A stretch of 64,000 bases of DNA from NCBI GenBank assembly GCA_028285265.1, contig JANQPX010000037.1:1-64000 (forward strand), written 5' to 3'. Under the pieces are notes generated by a model. It had not been told where the DNA came from. It searched no databases and worked only from the letters and a program-made list of their open reading frames with translations. Every line of letters begins with the position of its first letter. The first letter of the stretch is position 1. This stretch comes from Geminicoccaceae bacterium. Lineage in GTDB: Bacteria; Pseudomonadota; Alphaproteobacteria; Geminicoccales; Geminicoccaceae. This document shows positions 24,750 through 34,808 of the stretch, piece by piece. A program made the position numbers and the translations under genes.

Positions 24750-25838
24750 ATGGCCGAGATCAAACTCACCAATGTCCAGAAGATTTACGGCGGTGCGGTC
24801 CATGTCCTGAAGGATATCAATCTCGACATCAAGAAGGGCGAACTCATTGTCTTTGTCGGGCCGTCTGGCTGTGGTAAGTCGACGCTTTTGCGGATGATTG
24901 CCGGACTAGAAACGATTACATCTGGTGATCTCGAAATCGATGGCCAGGTTGTCAATGACATCCCGCCGGCACAGCGCGGCATTGCCATGGTCTTCCAATC
25001 TTATGCGCTTTACCCCCATATGACCGTGCGTGAGAACATGGCGTTCGCTCTTCGACTCGCCAAGAAATCGGCGCAGGAGATTGAACAAGAAGTGGGTAAG
25101 GCGGCGCGCGTGCTTCAGCTTGAGCCTTATCTTGACCGACTACCGAAAGCGCTTTCCGGCGGTCAGCGGCAGCGTGTTGCGATCGGGCGGGCCATTGTAC
25201 GCGACCCCAAAGTCTACCTTTTCGACGAGCCTCTTTCCAATTTGGACGCGGCACTCAGGGTGGCAACTCGGATCGAAATTGCGCAGCTCAAGGAGTCGAT
25301 GCCTGATAGTACGATGATCTACGTAACCCATGATCAAGTCGAAGCGATGACGCTCGCAAGCCGGATCGTTGTATTGACGGTTGGCGATGGCATTGGACAG
25401 GTCGGAACGCCGCTTGAGCTCTACCAGCGGCCGGAGAACGAGTTCGTGGCGCAATTTATCGGCTCGCCCGCGATGAACATGTTACCCGGAGAGATTATTG
25501 GCACGGGGGCACAGACAACCGTTCGGCTCGACGGCGGTGGCACCGCGATTTCTGCGGCACCGTCTTCGGACAGTCAGAAGGGTCTGAAGGTCAATGTTGG
25601 TGTGAGACCGGAAGACTTTATCGAGACCGGAGACGACTACCTTTTCGAAGGTAAAGTCGAATTCACCGAAGCCTTGGGCGAGGTGACGTTGCTTCATTTC
25701 GCCAGAGTCGATGGACGGGATCCGGTGATCGGCAAACTACCAGGCATTCATCTGGATCGAGGCAAAACGCTGAAGATGACGGCCGTTCCTGACAAGGTTC
25801 AGGTCTTCCATGAAGGTAGGTCGCTACACTATTTGTGA
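24750..25838 (+). CDS. aglK: Alpha-glucoside ABC transporter ATP-binding protein (UgpC/MsmX type)
   Basis: The 362-residue ATPase has Walker A GPSGCGKST (37-45), the signature LSGGQ (135-139), the Walker B end FDEP (158-161) and the H-loop TMIYVTHDQVEAMTLA, then the C-terminal TOBE regulatory part (about 240-362). It energises AglFG. ATG 24750 with AAAGGGAAAACCA upstream is the start. It is the only MalK/UgpC-type ATPase in the window, so it may also serve the ugpBAE permease that lacks its own ATPase. It ends the agl operon; a LacI-type gene follows 198 bases later. Confidence 0.92.
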   Translation: MAEIKLTNVQKIYGGAVHVLKDINLDIKKGELIVFVGPSGCGKSTLLRMIAGLETITSGDLEIDGQVVNDIPPAQRGIAMVFQSYALYPHMTVRENMAFALRLAKKSAQEIEQEVGKAARVLQLEPYLDRLPKALSGGQRQRVAIGRAIVRDPKVYLFDEPLSNLDAALRVATRIEIAQLKESMPDSTMIYVTHDQVEAMTLASRIVVLTVGDGIGQVGTPLELYQRPENEFVAQFIGSPAMNMLPGEIIGTGAQTTVRLDGGGTAISAAPSSDSQKGLKVNVGVRPEDFIETGDDYLFEGKVEFTEALGEVTLLHFARVDGRDPVIGKLPGIHLDRGKTLKMTAVPDKVQVFHEGRSLHYL

Positions 25839-26036
25839 GGGCAGGACAGCGTTTTTGGCCATCTCACCAAAAGCACGGTATGGCATTTTCATGCGTTGAT
25901 CCTGCTACGCCAGAAGGAGGCTTTGGAGCGACATGCGTCGCGCCGATTATGATCCATTGATCGTTGGCGGCCAACTTGACCGGCAAATCTGAACTCGCCA
26001 GACTGGAATTGCTTAGATCAGTTTGAAAGTAATCAT

Positions 26037-27089
26037 GTGACGCTGAAGGAGCTTGCTAGTCGTCTCGGCCTTTCGAAGACGACAGTCTCACGGGCGCTTG
26101 CCGGCTATTCTGACGTCAGCTCAAAGACCCGCGAACGCGTCCGGATTGCAGCGGAACAGTATGGCTATCAGCCCGACCCGCTCGCCCAGCGCTTGCGAAC
26201 TGGCCGCATGAACGTCGTAGGTCTGGTCGTACCAAGCGATCTCAAGCCGTTCGGTGATGCCTTCTTCATCGACCTGATAACTAGTATGAGCAACACCCTA
26301 GCATCTCAAGAGCTCTATTTGCTCCTATCAACTGCGGATCGTGGCGAGGCTGAGTTGTCGGCCCTCAGGCGTCTAGTCGAAGGACGGTGGGTGGACGCTA
26401 TCGTTCTAGTCCGGACTCTGTGCCATGATCTGCGTGTTCAGTATCTGCTTGAACAGAAAATACCCTTCGTCTGCCACGGTCGCACGGAGGACGCCAGCAA
26501 CTATGCATTTGTCGATATGGACGGAGAAGCGGCTGGCCGAGTTGCGGTGGAGGCGTTGGTTGCACGCGGCCATAGAGACATAGCTTATATAGGTCCACCT
26601 TCCTCGATACTTAATTACGCTCGGCATCGACGATCCGGCTATGTGGAGGCTATGACTGACCATGGCCTGCTGGTGCACACCAATCTGATCCGCGAAGGTG
26701 ATGGGGGTGAAACCTTTGGCGAACGTGCTGCTATTCGCCTTCTCGAAAACGAACCGTGCCCTACCGCTATGATCTGTGCCACTGATCTCGAGGCGATCGG
26801 CGCGTTACGTGCCATCGACTCGGCAGGACTGAAATGCGGGCGGGATCTCTCGGTCATTGGTCATGATGATTTGCCGGAAGCCGCGCTTACCAATCCGCCA
26901 CTCGCAACAATACGGCAGCCACATGCTCAAGTGGGCAAGCGTCTCGCTGAAATAGTCACCGCTCTTATCGGTGGTGCTAACCCATTAGATTATCAGGAGA
27001 TTTGGCCTGTAGAACTCATTGAGCGCCAGTCTCTTGGCATGGCGCCTGAATCATCGACAAAAAGGCTTCGTTTGACCCGCAAGCAATGA
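26037..27089 (+). CDS. LacI-family transcriptional regulator
   Basis: The 350-residue regulator begins with a LacI helix-turn-helix: MTLKELASRLGLSKTTVSRALAGYSDVS, then the hinge GYQPDPLAQRLRTGR, followed by the type I periplasmic-binding core with VVGLVVPSDLKPFGDAFF, VGDGGETFGERAAI, and SVIGHDDLPEAAL. It probably represses the aglEFGK operon upstream, responding to a sugar (AglR role). GTG 26037 has no strong ribosome binding site. The basic tail KRLRLTRKQ is unusual. Confidence 0.85.
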   Translation: MTLKELASRLGLSKTTVSRALAGYSDVSSKTRERVRIAAEQYGYQPDPLAQRLRTGRMNVVGLVVPSDLKPFGDAFFIDLITSMSNTLASQELYLLLSTADRGEAELSALRRLVEGRWVDAIVLVRTLCHDLRVQYLLEQKIPFVCHGRTEDASNYAFVDMDGEAAGRVAVEALVARGHRDIAYIGPPSSILNYARHRRSGYVEAMTDHGLLVHTNLIREGDGGETFGERAAIRLLENEPCPTAMICATDLEAIGALRAIDSAGLKCGRDLSVIGHDDLPEAALTNPPLATIRQPHAQVGKRLAEIVTALIGGANPLDYQEIWPVELIERQSLGMAPESSTKRLRLTRKQ

Positions 27090-27545
27090 CCACGATTATA
27101 TCGGCCTACAAACGCCACTCTTTTGCCGAAGCAACGATGTCTCGTTGCAAACGGATTATCGGTCCCACCTTGCGATCTCGTGAACCGGCTCATCAGAAGA
27201 TTGAGGCGATGGTCGGTGTCGACGTTCTCAACAAAAGTCGAAGCTCGGAAGGCTCATCACGAGAATGATCGGACAAAAAACTGGGATGAGCTGGAGACGG
27301 ATCGATAAGCATTACCATGCGCCGAAGAACTTGAGAGGGTTCCATTTTTAGGTGAACAACAGGCGAACTCTGCCGTAGATCGTCGTTTTTTGGCGATTTC
27401 GCGTGCTAAACCCGGCGCAAGGAGCTTGTCGATCGGCGATTAAGCCACTACGAGCTTCATTTGTAAAACGAGTTTCTCTTTGTCCGTTCGAACTAGGCAG
27501 AAGAAGATTATTGGGCGTCCAAGGCAAAAGTCCGGAAAGAGACTG
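27090..27545. other. Intergenic region, no gene seen
   Basis: The 456 bases between the LacI gene and the M23 lipoprotein contain only short frames without ribosome binding sites. I see no clear promoter, terminator or repeat. Confidence 0.35.
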
Positions 27546-28169
27546 ATGCGATTATCGCGATGTTTACTGGTTTCCTTGCTTTTCATTTTTAGTATTGGCG
27601 GTTGCTCGATTGGTCCTGCAAGTGAGCGCATCGGCGATGAACTGTTCTTGACATCGAGAAGCGGTGAAGTTTGGTCGCTGCTCACGGATCCGACTGAAAA
27701 CGGCACGCTGACCTCACGATTTGGCTATCGTCGTCACCCTCTAACTGGTCTTACTCGGCCTCATCGCGGAATTGATCTTGCAGCACCGAAAGGTACGCCG
27801 GTCGTCGCCGCCGCTGACGGTGTGCTGCTTTTTCAGGGCGATCGTGGCACCTATGGTAATCTCAGCCGGATTAAGCACGGGCGAGATGTGGTGACCGCTT
27901 ATGCCCATTTAGATCGTTTTGTGCTCGGCTTGGTGCCCGGCATGCATGTTCAAAAGGGCCAAGTGATCGGCTACGTGGGAACCAGTGGGCAATCGAGCGG
28001 ACCACATCTGCATTATGAAGTCATCATGCACGGTCATTGGATCGATCCACTCGGTCTGATCGAGACTCAGCTGGCAGGCGGTACAGATCTCGAACCCAAC
28101 GATTCAGAAGATCGCTTCGAGATTGCTCTGCGCTTGTCGAGTGACGATGGTTCGGACGAAGGTCTCTAG
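27546..28169 (+). CDS. M23-family peptidase lipoprotein
   Basis: The 207-residue protein is predicted to be a lipoprotein: MRLSRCLLVSLLFIFSIGG with cysteine 20 as the modified residue. The M23 (LytM) domain covers about 50-170 with zinc ligands His73 and Asp77 in PHRGIDLAAPKGTPV, His156 in GPHLHYEV, and the catalytic His121 in TAYAHLDRF. These are all intact, so it is likely an active peptidoglycan endopeptidase or a cell-wall regulator in the periplasm or outer membrane. ATG 27546 has GGAAAGAGACTG upstream; an upstream frame extension (27480) has no ribosome binding site. Confidence 0.9.
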   Translation: MRLSRCLLVSLLFIFSIGGCSIGPASERIGDELFLTSRSGEVWSLLTDPTENGTLTSRFGYRRHPLTGLTRPHRGIDLAAPKGTPVVAAADGVLLFQGDRGTYGNLSRIKHGRDVVTAYAHLDRFVLGLVPGMHVQKGQVIGYVGTSGQSSGPHLHYEVIMHGHWIDPLGLIETQLAGGTDLEPNDSEDRFEIALRLSSDDGSDEGL

Positions 28170-28238
28170 CGACGGTTCGATCTTTCGGTCTATTGCTTTA
28201 AGGTAGGAGCGATGCACTTCTGCTTCAGAGGAGCATAG

Positions 28239-29348
28239 ATGAAAATCAAAGCCGCGGTTCTCTATGAGATGGGTGCTGACCGTCCCTATCGGCAGTCCCA
28301 ACCGGTGCAGATCGAGCAGGTAGAGCTGGCGCCTCCTGGTCCCGGGGAAGTCCTGGTGAAAGTCGCGGCAGCTGGCGTCTGCCACTCGGATTTATCGGTC
28401 GTCAATGGCAATCGTCCCCGCCAAATGCCTATGGTGCTCGGGCATGAAGCCTCGGGTGTGATCGAGAGGGTTGGCGAGGGGGTAACCCAGCTTTCTGCAG
28501 GAGATCATGTTGTCTTCGTTTTTATGCCCAGCTGCGGCGCGTGCGACATGTGCTTGGGTGGACGGCCATCGCTTTGCACACGGGGGTTTGCCAGCAATGG
28601 CGCGGGAACGCTTCTGAGTGGTGCCACGCGATTATCAAGAGCTGGGCAACCGCTATACCATCAGGTTGGCGTTTCCTGTTTTGCTGAGTATGCGGTCGTC
28701 GACCAGAGCTCTCTTGTCAAAGTTGACCCCGATCTACCGCTCGAAGATGCCGCGTTATTTTCGTGTGCTGTCATCACGGGGGTCGGCGCCGTTATGAATA
28801 CAGCCGCCATGCCAAAGGGCGCCAGCGCTGCCATTGTCGGTCTCGGCGGTACCGGCCTTGCGGCGCTGATGGGAGCAAAGGCGTCTGGCGCATCAACAAT
28901 CGCGGGTTTTGACCTTTTGCCGGAGAAACGAGCTAAGGCCATAAGTCTCGGCGCGGATAGTGTTTATGATCCGATGACGGATGGTATTGCCGAGCAGGTA
29001 GGCGGCTTCGACTATGTCTTTGAGTGCGTCGGTAATGTCCAGGCGATGGAATTCGCGTATGGCATCACCAAGATGGGTGGCACAACCGTGTCCAGTGGAC
29101 TCTCTCATCCCGATCGAAAGTTTGCGATCCACCATGTTGACCTGGTTGCCAAAGAGAAAACCATCAAAGGAAGCTATCTTGGCTCCTGCTTGGTGAAACG
29201 AGATATCCCGCACTACATTGCGCTATTTCAGCAGGGTCGATTGCCGGTCGACCAACTCATCACCCGAAGTATCGGACTAGAGGAGTTGAACGAAGCATTC
29301 GATCGTTTGGCAGACGGTTCGGAACTCCGACAAGTCATCATGTTCTGA
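28239..29348 (+). CDS. Zinc-dependent alcohol dehydrogenase
   Basis: The 369-residue enzyme is of the medium-chain zinc ADH family (class III-like). It has the catalytic zinc ligands Cys48 (GVCHSD), His69 (GHE), Cys176 (FSCAVITG), the structural zinc cysteines 99, 102, 105 and 113 (SCGACDMC...C) and the NAD-binding VGLGGTG with a downstream acidic residue (GFDLL). It oxidises alcohols to aldehydes in the cytosol, perhaps S-hydroxymethyl-glutathione or a long-chain alcohol; the substrate is not certain. It lies 69 bases after the M23 gene, with AGGAG before it, and faces the hydratase gene. Confidence 0.9.
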   Translation: MKIKAAVLYEMGADRPYRQSQPVQIEQVELAPPGPGEVLVKVAAAGVCHSDLSVVNGNRPRQMPMVLGHEASGVIERVGEGVTQLSAGDHVVFVFMPSCGACDMCLGGRPSLCTRGFASNGAGTLLSGATRLSRAGQPLYHQVGVSCFAEYAVVDQSSLVKVDPDLPLEDAALFSCAVITGVGAVMNTAAMPKGASAAIVGLGGTGLAALMGAKASGASTIAGFDLLPEKRAKAISLGADSVYDPMTDGIAEQVGGFDYVFECVGNVQAMEFAYGITKMGGTTVSSGLSHPDRKFAIHHVDLVAKEKTIKGSYLGSCLVKRDIPHYIALFQQGRLPVDQLITRSIGLEELNEAFDRLADGSELRQVIMF

Positions 29349-29385
29349 ATCTGTCCTGGTTTAGCGCATGCTACTGACGGCGAGG

Positions 29386-30171
29386 TCATCCCCAGGCTGG
29401 TTGTCGTTTCTCCAGGAAGGCGGAGATGCCCTCTCTCGCTTCTTCTGTCTCCCAGGCATCGGCAAGTTGGCGGATTTTATCGTCAATGACTGCCTCATTG
29501 ATGGTGATACCTAGGGAGCGTGTTAGCCGCTTTGCCCTGCCGACAGCTCCTCTAGGGAGCGCCAGATAGGGGGCCAATTCGGCCTCGATGGCAGCGTTTA
29601 GATCCTCGGGGTCAACCGCCCGCGCAACCACATCAAGTGACTGTGCCTCATCGCCTTGGAAGATACGTGCGCTCATCAAGACTCGTCTTGCTTTTCCTTC
29701 CCCCATACGAGCAAGCACATAGGGGCTGATGGTCGCTGGGATGATACCCAGCCGTGTTTCGGTAAAGCCAAAGCGGCAATCTCTTGTCGCAACGGCCACA
29801 TCGCAAATGCAAGCAAGCCCCATCCCGCCGCCAAGAGCGACGTTTTCGAGCTTGCCGATCAGGGGGAGTGGTAGTTCATTCAACGCTTTCAACATCATGG
29901 CGAAACGCTTCGCTTCGGCCATGCGCGCCTTACGATCGGCCTCGATTTGCGCCATCATCCAAGTCAGGTCGGCACCGGCGCAAAAGGTACCATCCGCCCC
30001 CGACATGACCACGACTTTGACGTTCTGGCTCGCTGCAACTGCCTCGGTGAAGGCGACGAGCTCGTCCATCATGGTCCCAGAAATAGCATTTTTTCGTTCC
30101 GGCCGGTTGAGGGTCAAGCTTGCGACACCTCGGGAATCGATATCAACACGAAGCGTTTTAAAGGGGCCCAT
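29386..30171 (-). CDS. Enoyl-CoA hydratase/isomerase, LiuC-like (methylglutaconyl-CoA hydratase-like)
   Basis: This crotonase of 261 residues shows NRPERKNAISGTMMDEL, the oxyanion loops GTFCAGADLTWM and LGGGMGLACICDVAV, and the ETRLGIIPATISPYVLARMG segment that is typical of LiuC. The usual first catalytic glutamate in GGGME is glycine here, while the second (ETRLG) remains; this pattern fits methylglutaconyl-CoA hydratase and related enzymes. The last motif GISAFLEKRQPAW agrees. ATG 30171 has GAGGAAACAGCC upstream; a start at 30201 lacks this. It would act in leucine or another branched acyl-CoA pathway, though other liu genes are not nearby. Confidence 0.8.
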   Translation of the reverse strand: MGPFKTLRVDIDSRGVASLTLNRPERKNAISGTMMDELVAFTEAVAASQNVKVVVMSGADGTFCAGADLTWMMAQIEADRKARMAEAKRFAMMLKALNELPLPLIGKLENVALGGGMGLACICDVAVATRDCRFGFTETRLGIIPATISPYVLARMGEGKARRVLMSARIFQGDEAQSLDVVARAVDPEDLNAAIEAELAPYLALPRGAVGRAKRLTRSLGITINEAVIDDKIRQLADAWETEEAREGISAFLEKRQPAWG

Positions 30172-30311
30172 GGCTGTTTCCTCAATGTCGTCGGTGTGCA
30201 ACGAAGCTCTATTGTCATAGTAGAGGACGTGTGCGCACGTCGAGGCTCTGCTATGCTAGGAGGCCGATCTCGACAACTGCATTAGGCCAAAAATTGAGCG
30301 TTTCTATGCTG

Positions 30312-32687
30312 CTACACTGATACTTGCGCATCTGCCATCTTAGGCGCGCGCATCTTGGCATAGGTTTCGAAGAATCGCTTGATTGGCTGTGGCTTACCGT
30401 AATAGTAGCCTTGAGCCTGATCGCAACCTAGCGCGATGAGACGATTTCGCTGAGCGGGGGTTTCGACACCTTCGGCAATTGTTTGAAAACCAAACGCCTT
30501 GCTCATCATGACGACGGCTTGCACGATTGAATGGTCCCCTCGGTCGTGTTCTAGGTCGCGGACAAACGCTTTGTCGATCTTGACCTTGTGAACACGAAAA
30601 CGTTTCAGATAGCTAAGCGACGAATAGCCCGTGCCGAAGTCGTCAATCGCCAGTTTGACACCCATTTCATCGAGCTTGCTGAGCATATCGATCGCCAATT
30701 GGTGATCCCGCATCAACAAGCCTTCTGTTATTTCCAGTTCCAGATTGTGAGGTGATAGGCCGGTAAGGGCAAGCACGTCCTCGACTTCCTGAACCAGGTC
30801 TTGATGCGTGAATTGAGCTGGTGAGATATTGACGGCGATAAGACCGTCACTGAAGGTGGATGACGCCTGCTGTGCCATGCGACATGCCGTTTCCATGACC
30901 CAACGGCCGAGAGGAAGAATGAGCCCTGTCTCCTCCGCAATCGGTATAAAGATGTCCGGACTAATCGCACCTAATTCGGCATGATGCCATCGGATGAGGG
31001 CTTCACCGCCGATGAAACGCTCACGATCGAAATCGAATTGCGGTTGGACGTAGAGGTCTAACGCGTTGGTCTCCAGGGCTATTCTAAGATCATTTTCAAG
31101 CTGTCGACGACGCTCGAGATGCTCGCTCATGCCGACATGATAGGCGACTGCTCTGTCACCATCGGCGGCCTTCGCCGAATAGAGCGCCAAATCGCCAGCC
31201 TTCATCAGCGCTTCGACGGTGGTGCCATCTGCCGGAAATCGTGCGATGCCGATGCTGGTGCCGACGACAAACTCGTAGCCCTTTACATTGAAGGGTTGCT
31301 TGACCAAAGAGAGGACGCGGTCGCTCAACATTTCTCCGCTGATATCGGTCAGGTCTTCGCCGGTCCGGACGATGGCAAATTCGTCACCGCCAAGCCGAGC
31401 AATCAAATCTGTGCGCCTCAGCTCGCGCTGCAAGCGATCACCGAGAGCAACGATTAACGCATCGCCAACATCATGACCAAAGGTATCATTGATGTCTTTG
31501 AAGCCATCTAGGTCGAGCATCAACAAAAAGCCGTGCCTGTCGCTGAGACGCTCACCTTCGAGGATCATGCGAAGCTGCTTTTGCAGGTAGGCGCGATTGG
31601 CCAGACCCGTCAGATGATCGTGTTCAGCGAGGAAGCGAATGCGCCCCTCACGCCGAACGTCGTCGGAAATATCACTACAGGTGCCACGAAAGCCCACAAA
31701 TGCATTGGCCTCGTCATAGGTTGGATTCCCAGAGAATCGCAAGAATCGTTGCTGGTCCTCAGAGCCAACAAGCAGGTTGCGAAAGGTCGTTCGGCGCGAC
31801 AGCATATCGTCCAATTCATGGGTGTCGCAGTCGCCGTCCAGTTGTTTAAGAAAACTGGCAACGGGTTGGGCTTGATAGCTTTCAGCCGAAAGGCCGGAAA
31901 ATGCCTCGATTTGGTCGGATATGAACGTGAGTTGTAACTCTGAGTCGGTTTCCCAAAGCCAGTCTGAGGCGGTTTCAGCAAAGTCTTGAAAGCGGCCATG
32001 CTGCATCCGTGCCATGGCTTCGGCTTCACGTGCGGCAGCTTCGGCTCGGCGTGCGTCTCGAGCCTCAAACGACACAAGTGTGAGAAAGATCGCGCCGAAT
32101 ACGACGATAGCAAGGAGCAGTTGGCGATTGAACCCGATGAGCGTCGATGCGTTGGTGAGGTCACGCTTTTGAAGCTCGATCCGGATATGGGTCAAGTTGA
32201 CCATCAATTCCTGCAGTTCGCTCAGCCAGGGACTTAGGGCTGATCGTGCGTCGAGAAGCAGGGCGAGGTCACCGCGGGCATCGAGTCGGTCGGCAAGTGA
32301 CTCTTCGATACGTTGCAGGGCTTGTAGGAAGTCAGATCGAAGATCTTCTTTCCCCGGGATAACCTGGATCTCGGGGCTTCGTTCATGAAGATTGAGGAAG
32401 CGCGCCGCGCCTTTTAGATGACTGAGATGGTCGCGGACGTCCTCTAGACCGATCGACTCATTTCCGGCGACATGCTCACTGAGGGCGAGCAGAAATCGGT
32501 AAGATTGGTGTTCGGTCTGTTGTGTCGTCCAGGCATCTACGCGGGCGTGCCGAACAAGATCATCGGCCTTCCCGGCAAGCGCGTTCAGGGTTACCCATGC
32601 GGCGGCACAGCCGACCAGAAGTACGATGGCTAGGAGAGCATAGGTGCCGATACGAACAACTCTAAGATTCACGTCGACAGTCCGCAA
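30312..32687 (-). CDS. Membrane GGDEF-EAL protein with PAS domain
   Basis: This 791-residue protein controls c-di-GMP. It has a membrane helix at 12-35, a periplasmic or extracytoplasmic helical sensor of about 150 residues, a second membrane helix at 186-207, a PAS domain (about 232-345), GGDEF (433-437) with an RxxD inhibitory site (RRTD, 424-427), and an EAL domain from about 540 with EAL at 562, NISPAQF, EITEGLLM, DDFGTGYSSL, KIDKAFV and AEGVET. Both the cyclase and phosphodiesterase motifs look intact. It starts at TTG 32687 (GTG 32672 is an alternative), and its gene lies next to a TadE-like gene, so adhesion or pilus control is a possible output. Confidence 0.93.
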   Translation of the reverse strand: MRTVDVNLRVVRIGTYALLAIVLLVGCAAAWVTLNALAGKADDLVRHARVDAWTTQQTEHQSYRFLLALSEHVAGNESIGLEDVRDHLSHLKGAARFLNLHERSPEIQVIPGKEDLRSDFLQALQRIEESLADRLDARGDLALLLDARSALSPWLSELQELMVNLTHIRIELQKRDLTNASTLIGFNRQLLLAIVVFGAIFLTLVSFEARDARRAEAAAREAEAMARMQHGRFQDFAETASDWLWETDSELQLTFISDQIEAFSGLSAESYQAQPVASFLKQLDGDCDTHELDDMLSRRTTFRNLLVGSEDQQRFLRFSGNPTYDEANAFVGFRGTCSDISDDVRREGRIRFLAEHDHLTGLANRAYLQKQLRMILEGERLSDRHGFLLMLDLDGFKDINDTFGHDVGDALIVALGDRLQRELRRTDLIARLGGDEFAIVRTGEDLTDISGEMLSDRVLSLVKQPFNVKGYEFVVGTSIGIARFPADGTTVEALMKAGDLALYSAKAADGDRAVAYHVGMSEHLERRRQLENDLRIALETNALDLYVQPQFDFDRERFIGGEALIRWHHAELGAISPDIFIPIAEETGLILPLGRWVMETACRMAQQASSTFSDGLIAVNISPAQFTHQDLVQEVEDVLALTGLSPHNLELEITEGLLMRDHQLAIDMLSKLDEMGVKLAIDDFGTGYSSLSYLKRFRVHKVKIDKAFVRDLEHDRGDHSIVQAVVMMSKAFGFQTIAEGVETPAQRNRLIALGCDQAQGYYYGKPQPIKRFFETYAKMRAPKMADAQVSV

Positions 32688-32795
32688 TCACGGCAGAGGA
32701 CAGCCTCCACCATCCGATCTTGACACTATCACCGAAGCGTTAAGAAGCTTTTAGCAACATGTTCCCGAGCTGGACGTGTTGTCTTGGCTCATCCA

Positions 32796-33269
32796 CTAAT
32801 ATTTGAGCGATGTCGCTGAGAATGTGAGATTTGGATTTGAGCCGCCAATTGTAACAAAGCCGCCTGAGAGTGATTGAAACAAAAGCAGGCTTTGCAAAGG
32901 CACCGTGACTGAGACGGTGACATCTGTATTGTCGTCATCGATGGGTGTTTCGGTAACGAGTACTTCACCATTGAAGCCGATCGTGTTTGTGACTTTTTGT
33001 TGGATTAGGTCCTCGGTCCCAACTTTGTCCAGTGCCCCGATAGCAAACCGGCGGGTTGCGTCTCGAACGGCTTCGTTGAGAATGTTGCGGACGTAGAACA
33101 CATTGCTCATTTCAACAATGCCAATCGTCAAGGACAAGAGAAATGGTACAATCAGCGCGAATTCGATTAGACTAGCACCTCGATCTCCGCGCCGAATACT
33201 CGTTTCCTTGTCATTTTGCTGGCTCTGTCCCAGCAGCGACCTTAATCCTGCAATCACATTCCCGCTCAC
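32796..33269 (-). CDS. TadE/TadG-like pseudopilin assembly protein
   Basis: The 157-residue protein has the TadE-like motif GDRGASLIEFALIVPFLLSLTIGIVEMSNVF, with the conserved E(36) near the start of one membrane helix (about 34-57), and an N-terminal cytoplasmic part of about 30 residues. The remainder is extracytoplasmic and rich in beta strands. TadE-like proteins assist Flp-type pilus assembly, but the tad operon itself is absent here, so this may be an isolated copy. It is the first of a minus-strand group with the GGDEF-EAL gene 109 bases downstream. Confidence 0.85.
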   Translation of the reverse strand: MSGNVIAGLRSLLGQSQQNDKETSIRRGDRGASLIEFALIVPFLLSLTIGIVEMSNVFYVRNILNEAVRDATRRFAIGALDKVGTEDLIQQKVTNTIGFNGEVLVTETPIDDDNTDVTVSVTVPLQSLLLFQSLSGGFVTIGGSNPNLTFSATSLKY

Positions 33270-33476
33270 TCGACCGCTTGGCGACTTTGATCCGACCCTC
33301 GCAGAACGCTAGAGCATAATGACTAACCAATCCTAAACGACCATGAGCGGAACCAGATCGCGGAGGCGTCTTTGGCCATCGCCGGATTGGGATCCGGGTT
33401 CTTCATGCTTATCGTTAGCTTCATGTTAAGACCTGTGGGGCAGGATACGGGTTGGCTCAACATTGAATTTGTGGAT

Positions 33477-34808
33477 ATGACCAACTTCGGGCCCCGATCC
33501 TATACCCTGCCACATGACGAGGTGGGTCGCCTTGCGGAACTCGAGCGCTATCGCATTCTCGATACGCCTGAGGAGCATGTTTTCAATCAGATTACGCAAT
33601 TGACCTCGCGAGTCTTTGACGCGCCGATAGCGCTGATCTCGCTGATTGCGGCCAGGCGGCAATGGTTCAAAGCGAAGGTGGGTCTAACGGTATGCGAAAC
33701 GCCGCGTGATGTAGCGTTTTGCACCTATACAATCCTCGGAGAGGAAGTCCTGGTCGTACCTGATGCTACGCTTGATCCGAGATTCTGCGACAATCCTCTT
33801 GTTACGGGTCCTCCAGATATCCGATTTTATGCCGGAACCCCCCTCATCGCGCCAAGTGGCCACAAGCTCGGCACCTTATGTGTGATCGACACCAAGCCGA
33901 GAAAACAATTTGATTCGAAAGATGAGCGAACACTGAGGGATCTTTCCGCACTTGTGATCGACCAATTCGACCTACGGCGCGCTGGCGGCGAAAGGCGAGA
34001 CCAGGAAGCGCTTCTTATCAAGCAGAATGAAGAATTGGAGAGTCAACGAGCAGAACTTCAGCTGGCGCTTGATCAGGAGAAGGAGCTGACAAGCCTTCAG
34101 CGGCAGTTCGTGTCTATGGTAACGCATGAGTTGCGCACACCGCTTGCGGTTATCGACGGTAACGCTCATCGCATCCTTCGATTATCCGATCATGTCACAT
34201 CCGATAAGGCAAGGAATGCGGTCACGACCATCCGTCGATCGGTCGGCCGCCTTGTCGAACTGATGGAAAGTGTCCTCAGTGCGTCTCGACTCGAAGCCGG
34301 TGCTGTCAAATTCGATCCTGAACTCTGTGACCCGGCCCCCGTGATTGTTGAGACTATTGGGAGTTATATCGAGCTTCATCCAGACCGTGAGATTGCTGTC
34401 GATATCGAGCGACTGCCGAAAGACGTCACGATGGACGTCAAGCTCATGCGCCAAGTCTTTTCCAATTTGATCGCAAACGCGATCAAATACTCCCCTGAAG
34501 GTGGCAAGATCACGGTACGTGGTGAGGTTGATGCTGGAGATACGGTGGTTTTTTCGTTTGCGGACGAGGGTGTCGGTATTCCAAAGGATGAGCTTAGCCA
34601 GTTGTTCCAGCGTTTTTTCCGGGCGACCACATCAGCGGGTATCGCTGGCAGTGGTATCGGTCTCCACATGGTGAAATCAATGGTCGAGATGCATGGTGGA
34701 GACATCACCGTGACCTCTGAAGCCGGCCAGGGCTCAGTCTTTTCGGTTCGGCTGCCCCTGCGCCAACCGGACTTGGCCTCCGCTGAAGGGGCTGCGGTCA
34801 GTGCCTGA
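33477..34808 (+). CDS. GAF-domain sensor histidine kinase
   Basis: The soluble 443-residue kinase has an N-terminal GAF domain (about 15-165, with LDTPEEHVFNQITQL and DPRFCDNPLV), a coiled coil, the HisKA H-box VSMVTHELRTPL with His217, and the HATPase motifs SNLIANAIKYSP (N box), DEGVGIP (G1) and GIAGSGIGLHM (G2). No membrane helix is present with this start; longer starts (33372, 33405, 33423) would add a hydrophobic N terminus without a better ribosome binding site. No response regulator is adjacent. Its kinase core is a close paralogue of that in the PAS kinase at 51447-53513. Confidence 0.9.
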   Translation: MTNFGPRSYTLPHDEVGRLAELERYRILDTPEEHVFNQITQLTSRVFDAPIALISLIAARRQWFKAKVGLTVCETPRDVAFCTYTILGEEVLVVPDATLDPRFCDNPLVTGPPDIRFYAGTPLIAPSGHKLGTLCVIDTKPRKQFDSKDERTLRDLSALVIDQFDLRRAGGERRDQEALLIKQNEELESQRAELQLALDQEKELTSLQRQFVSMVTHELRTPLAVIDGNAHRILRLSDHVTSDKARNAVTTIRRSVGRLVELMESVLSASRLEAGAVKFDPELCDPAPVIVETIGSYIELHPDREIAVDIERLPKDVTMDVKLMRQVFSNLIANAIKYSPEGGKITVRGEVDAGDTVVFSFADEGVGIPKDELSQLFQRFFRATTSAGIAGSGIGLHMVKSMVEMHGGDITVTSEAGQGSVFSVRLPLRQPDLASAEGAAVSA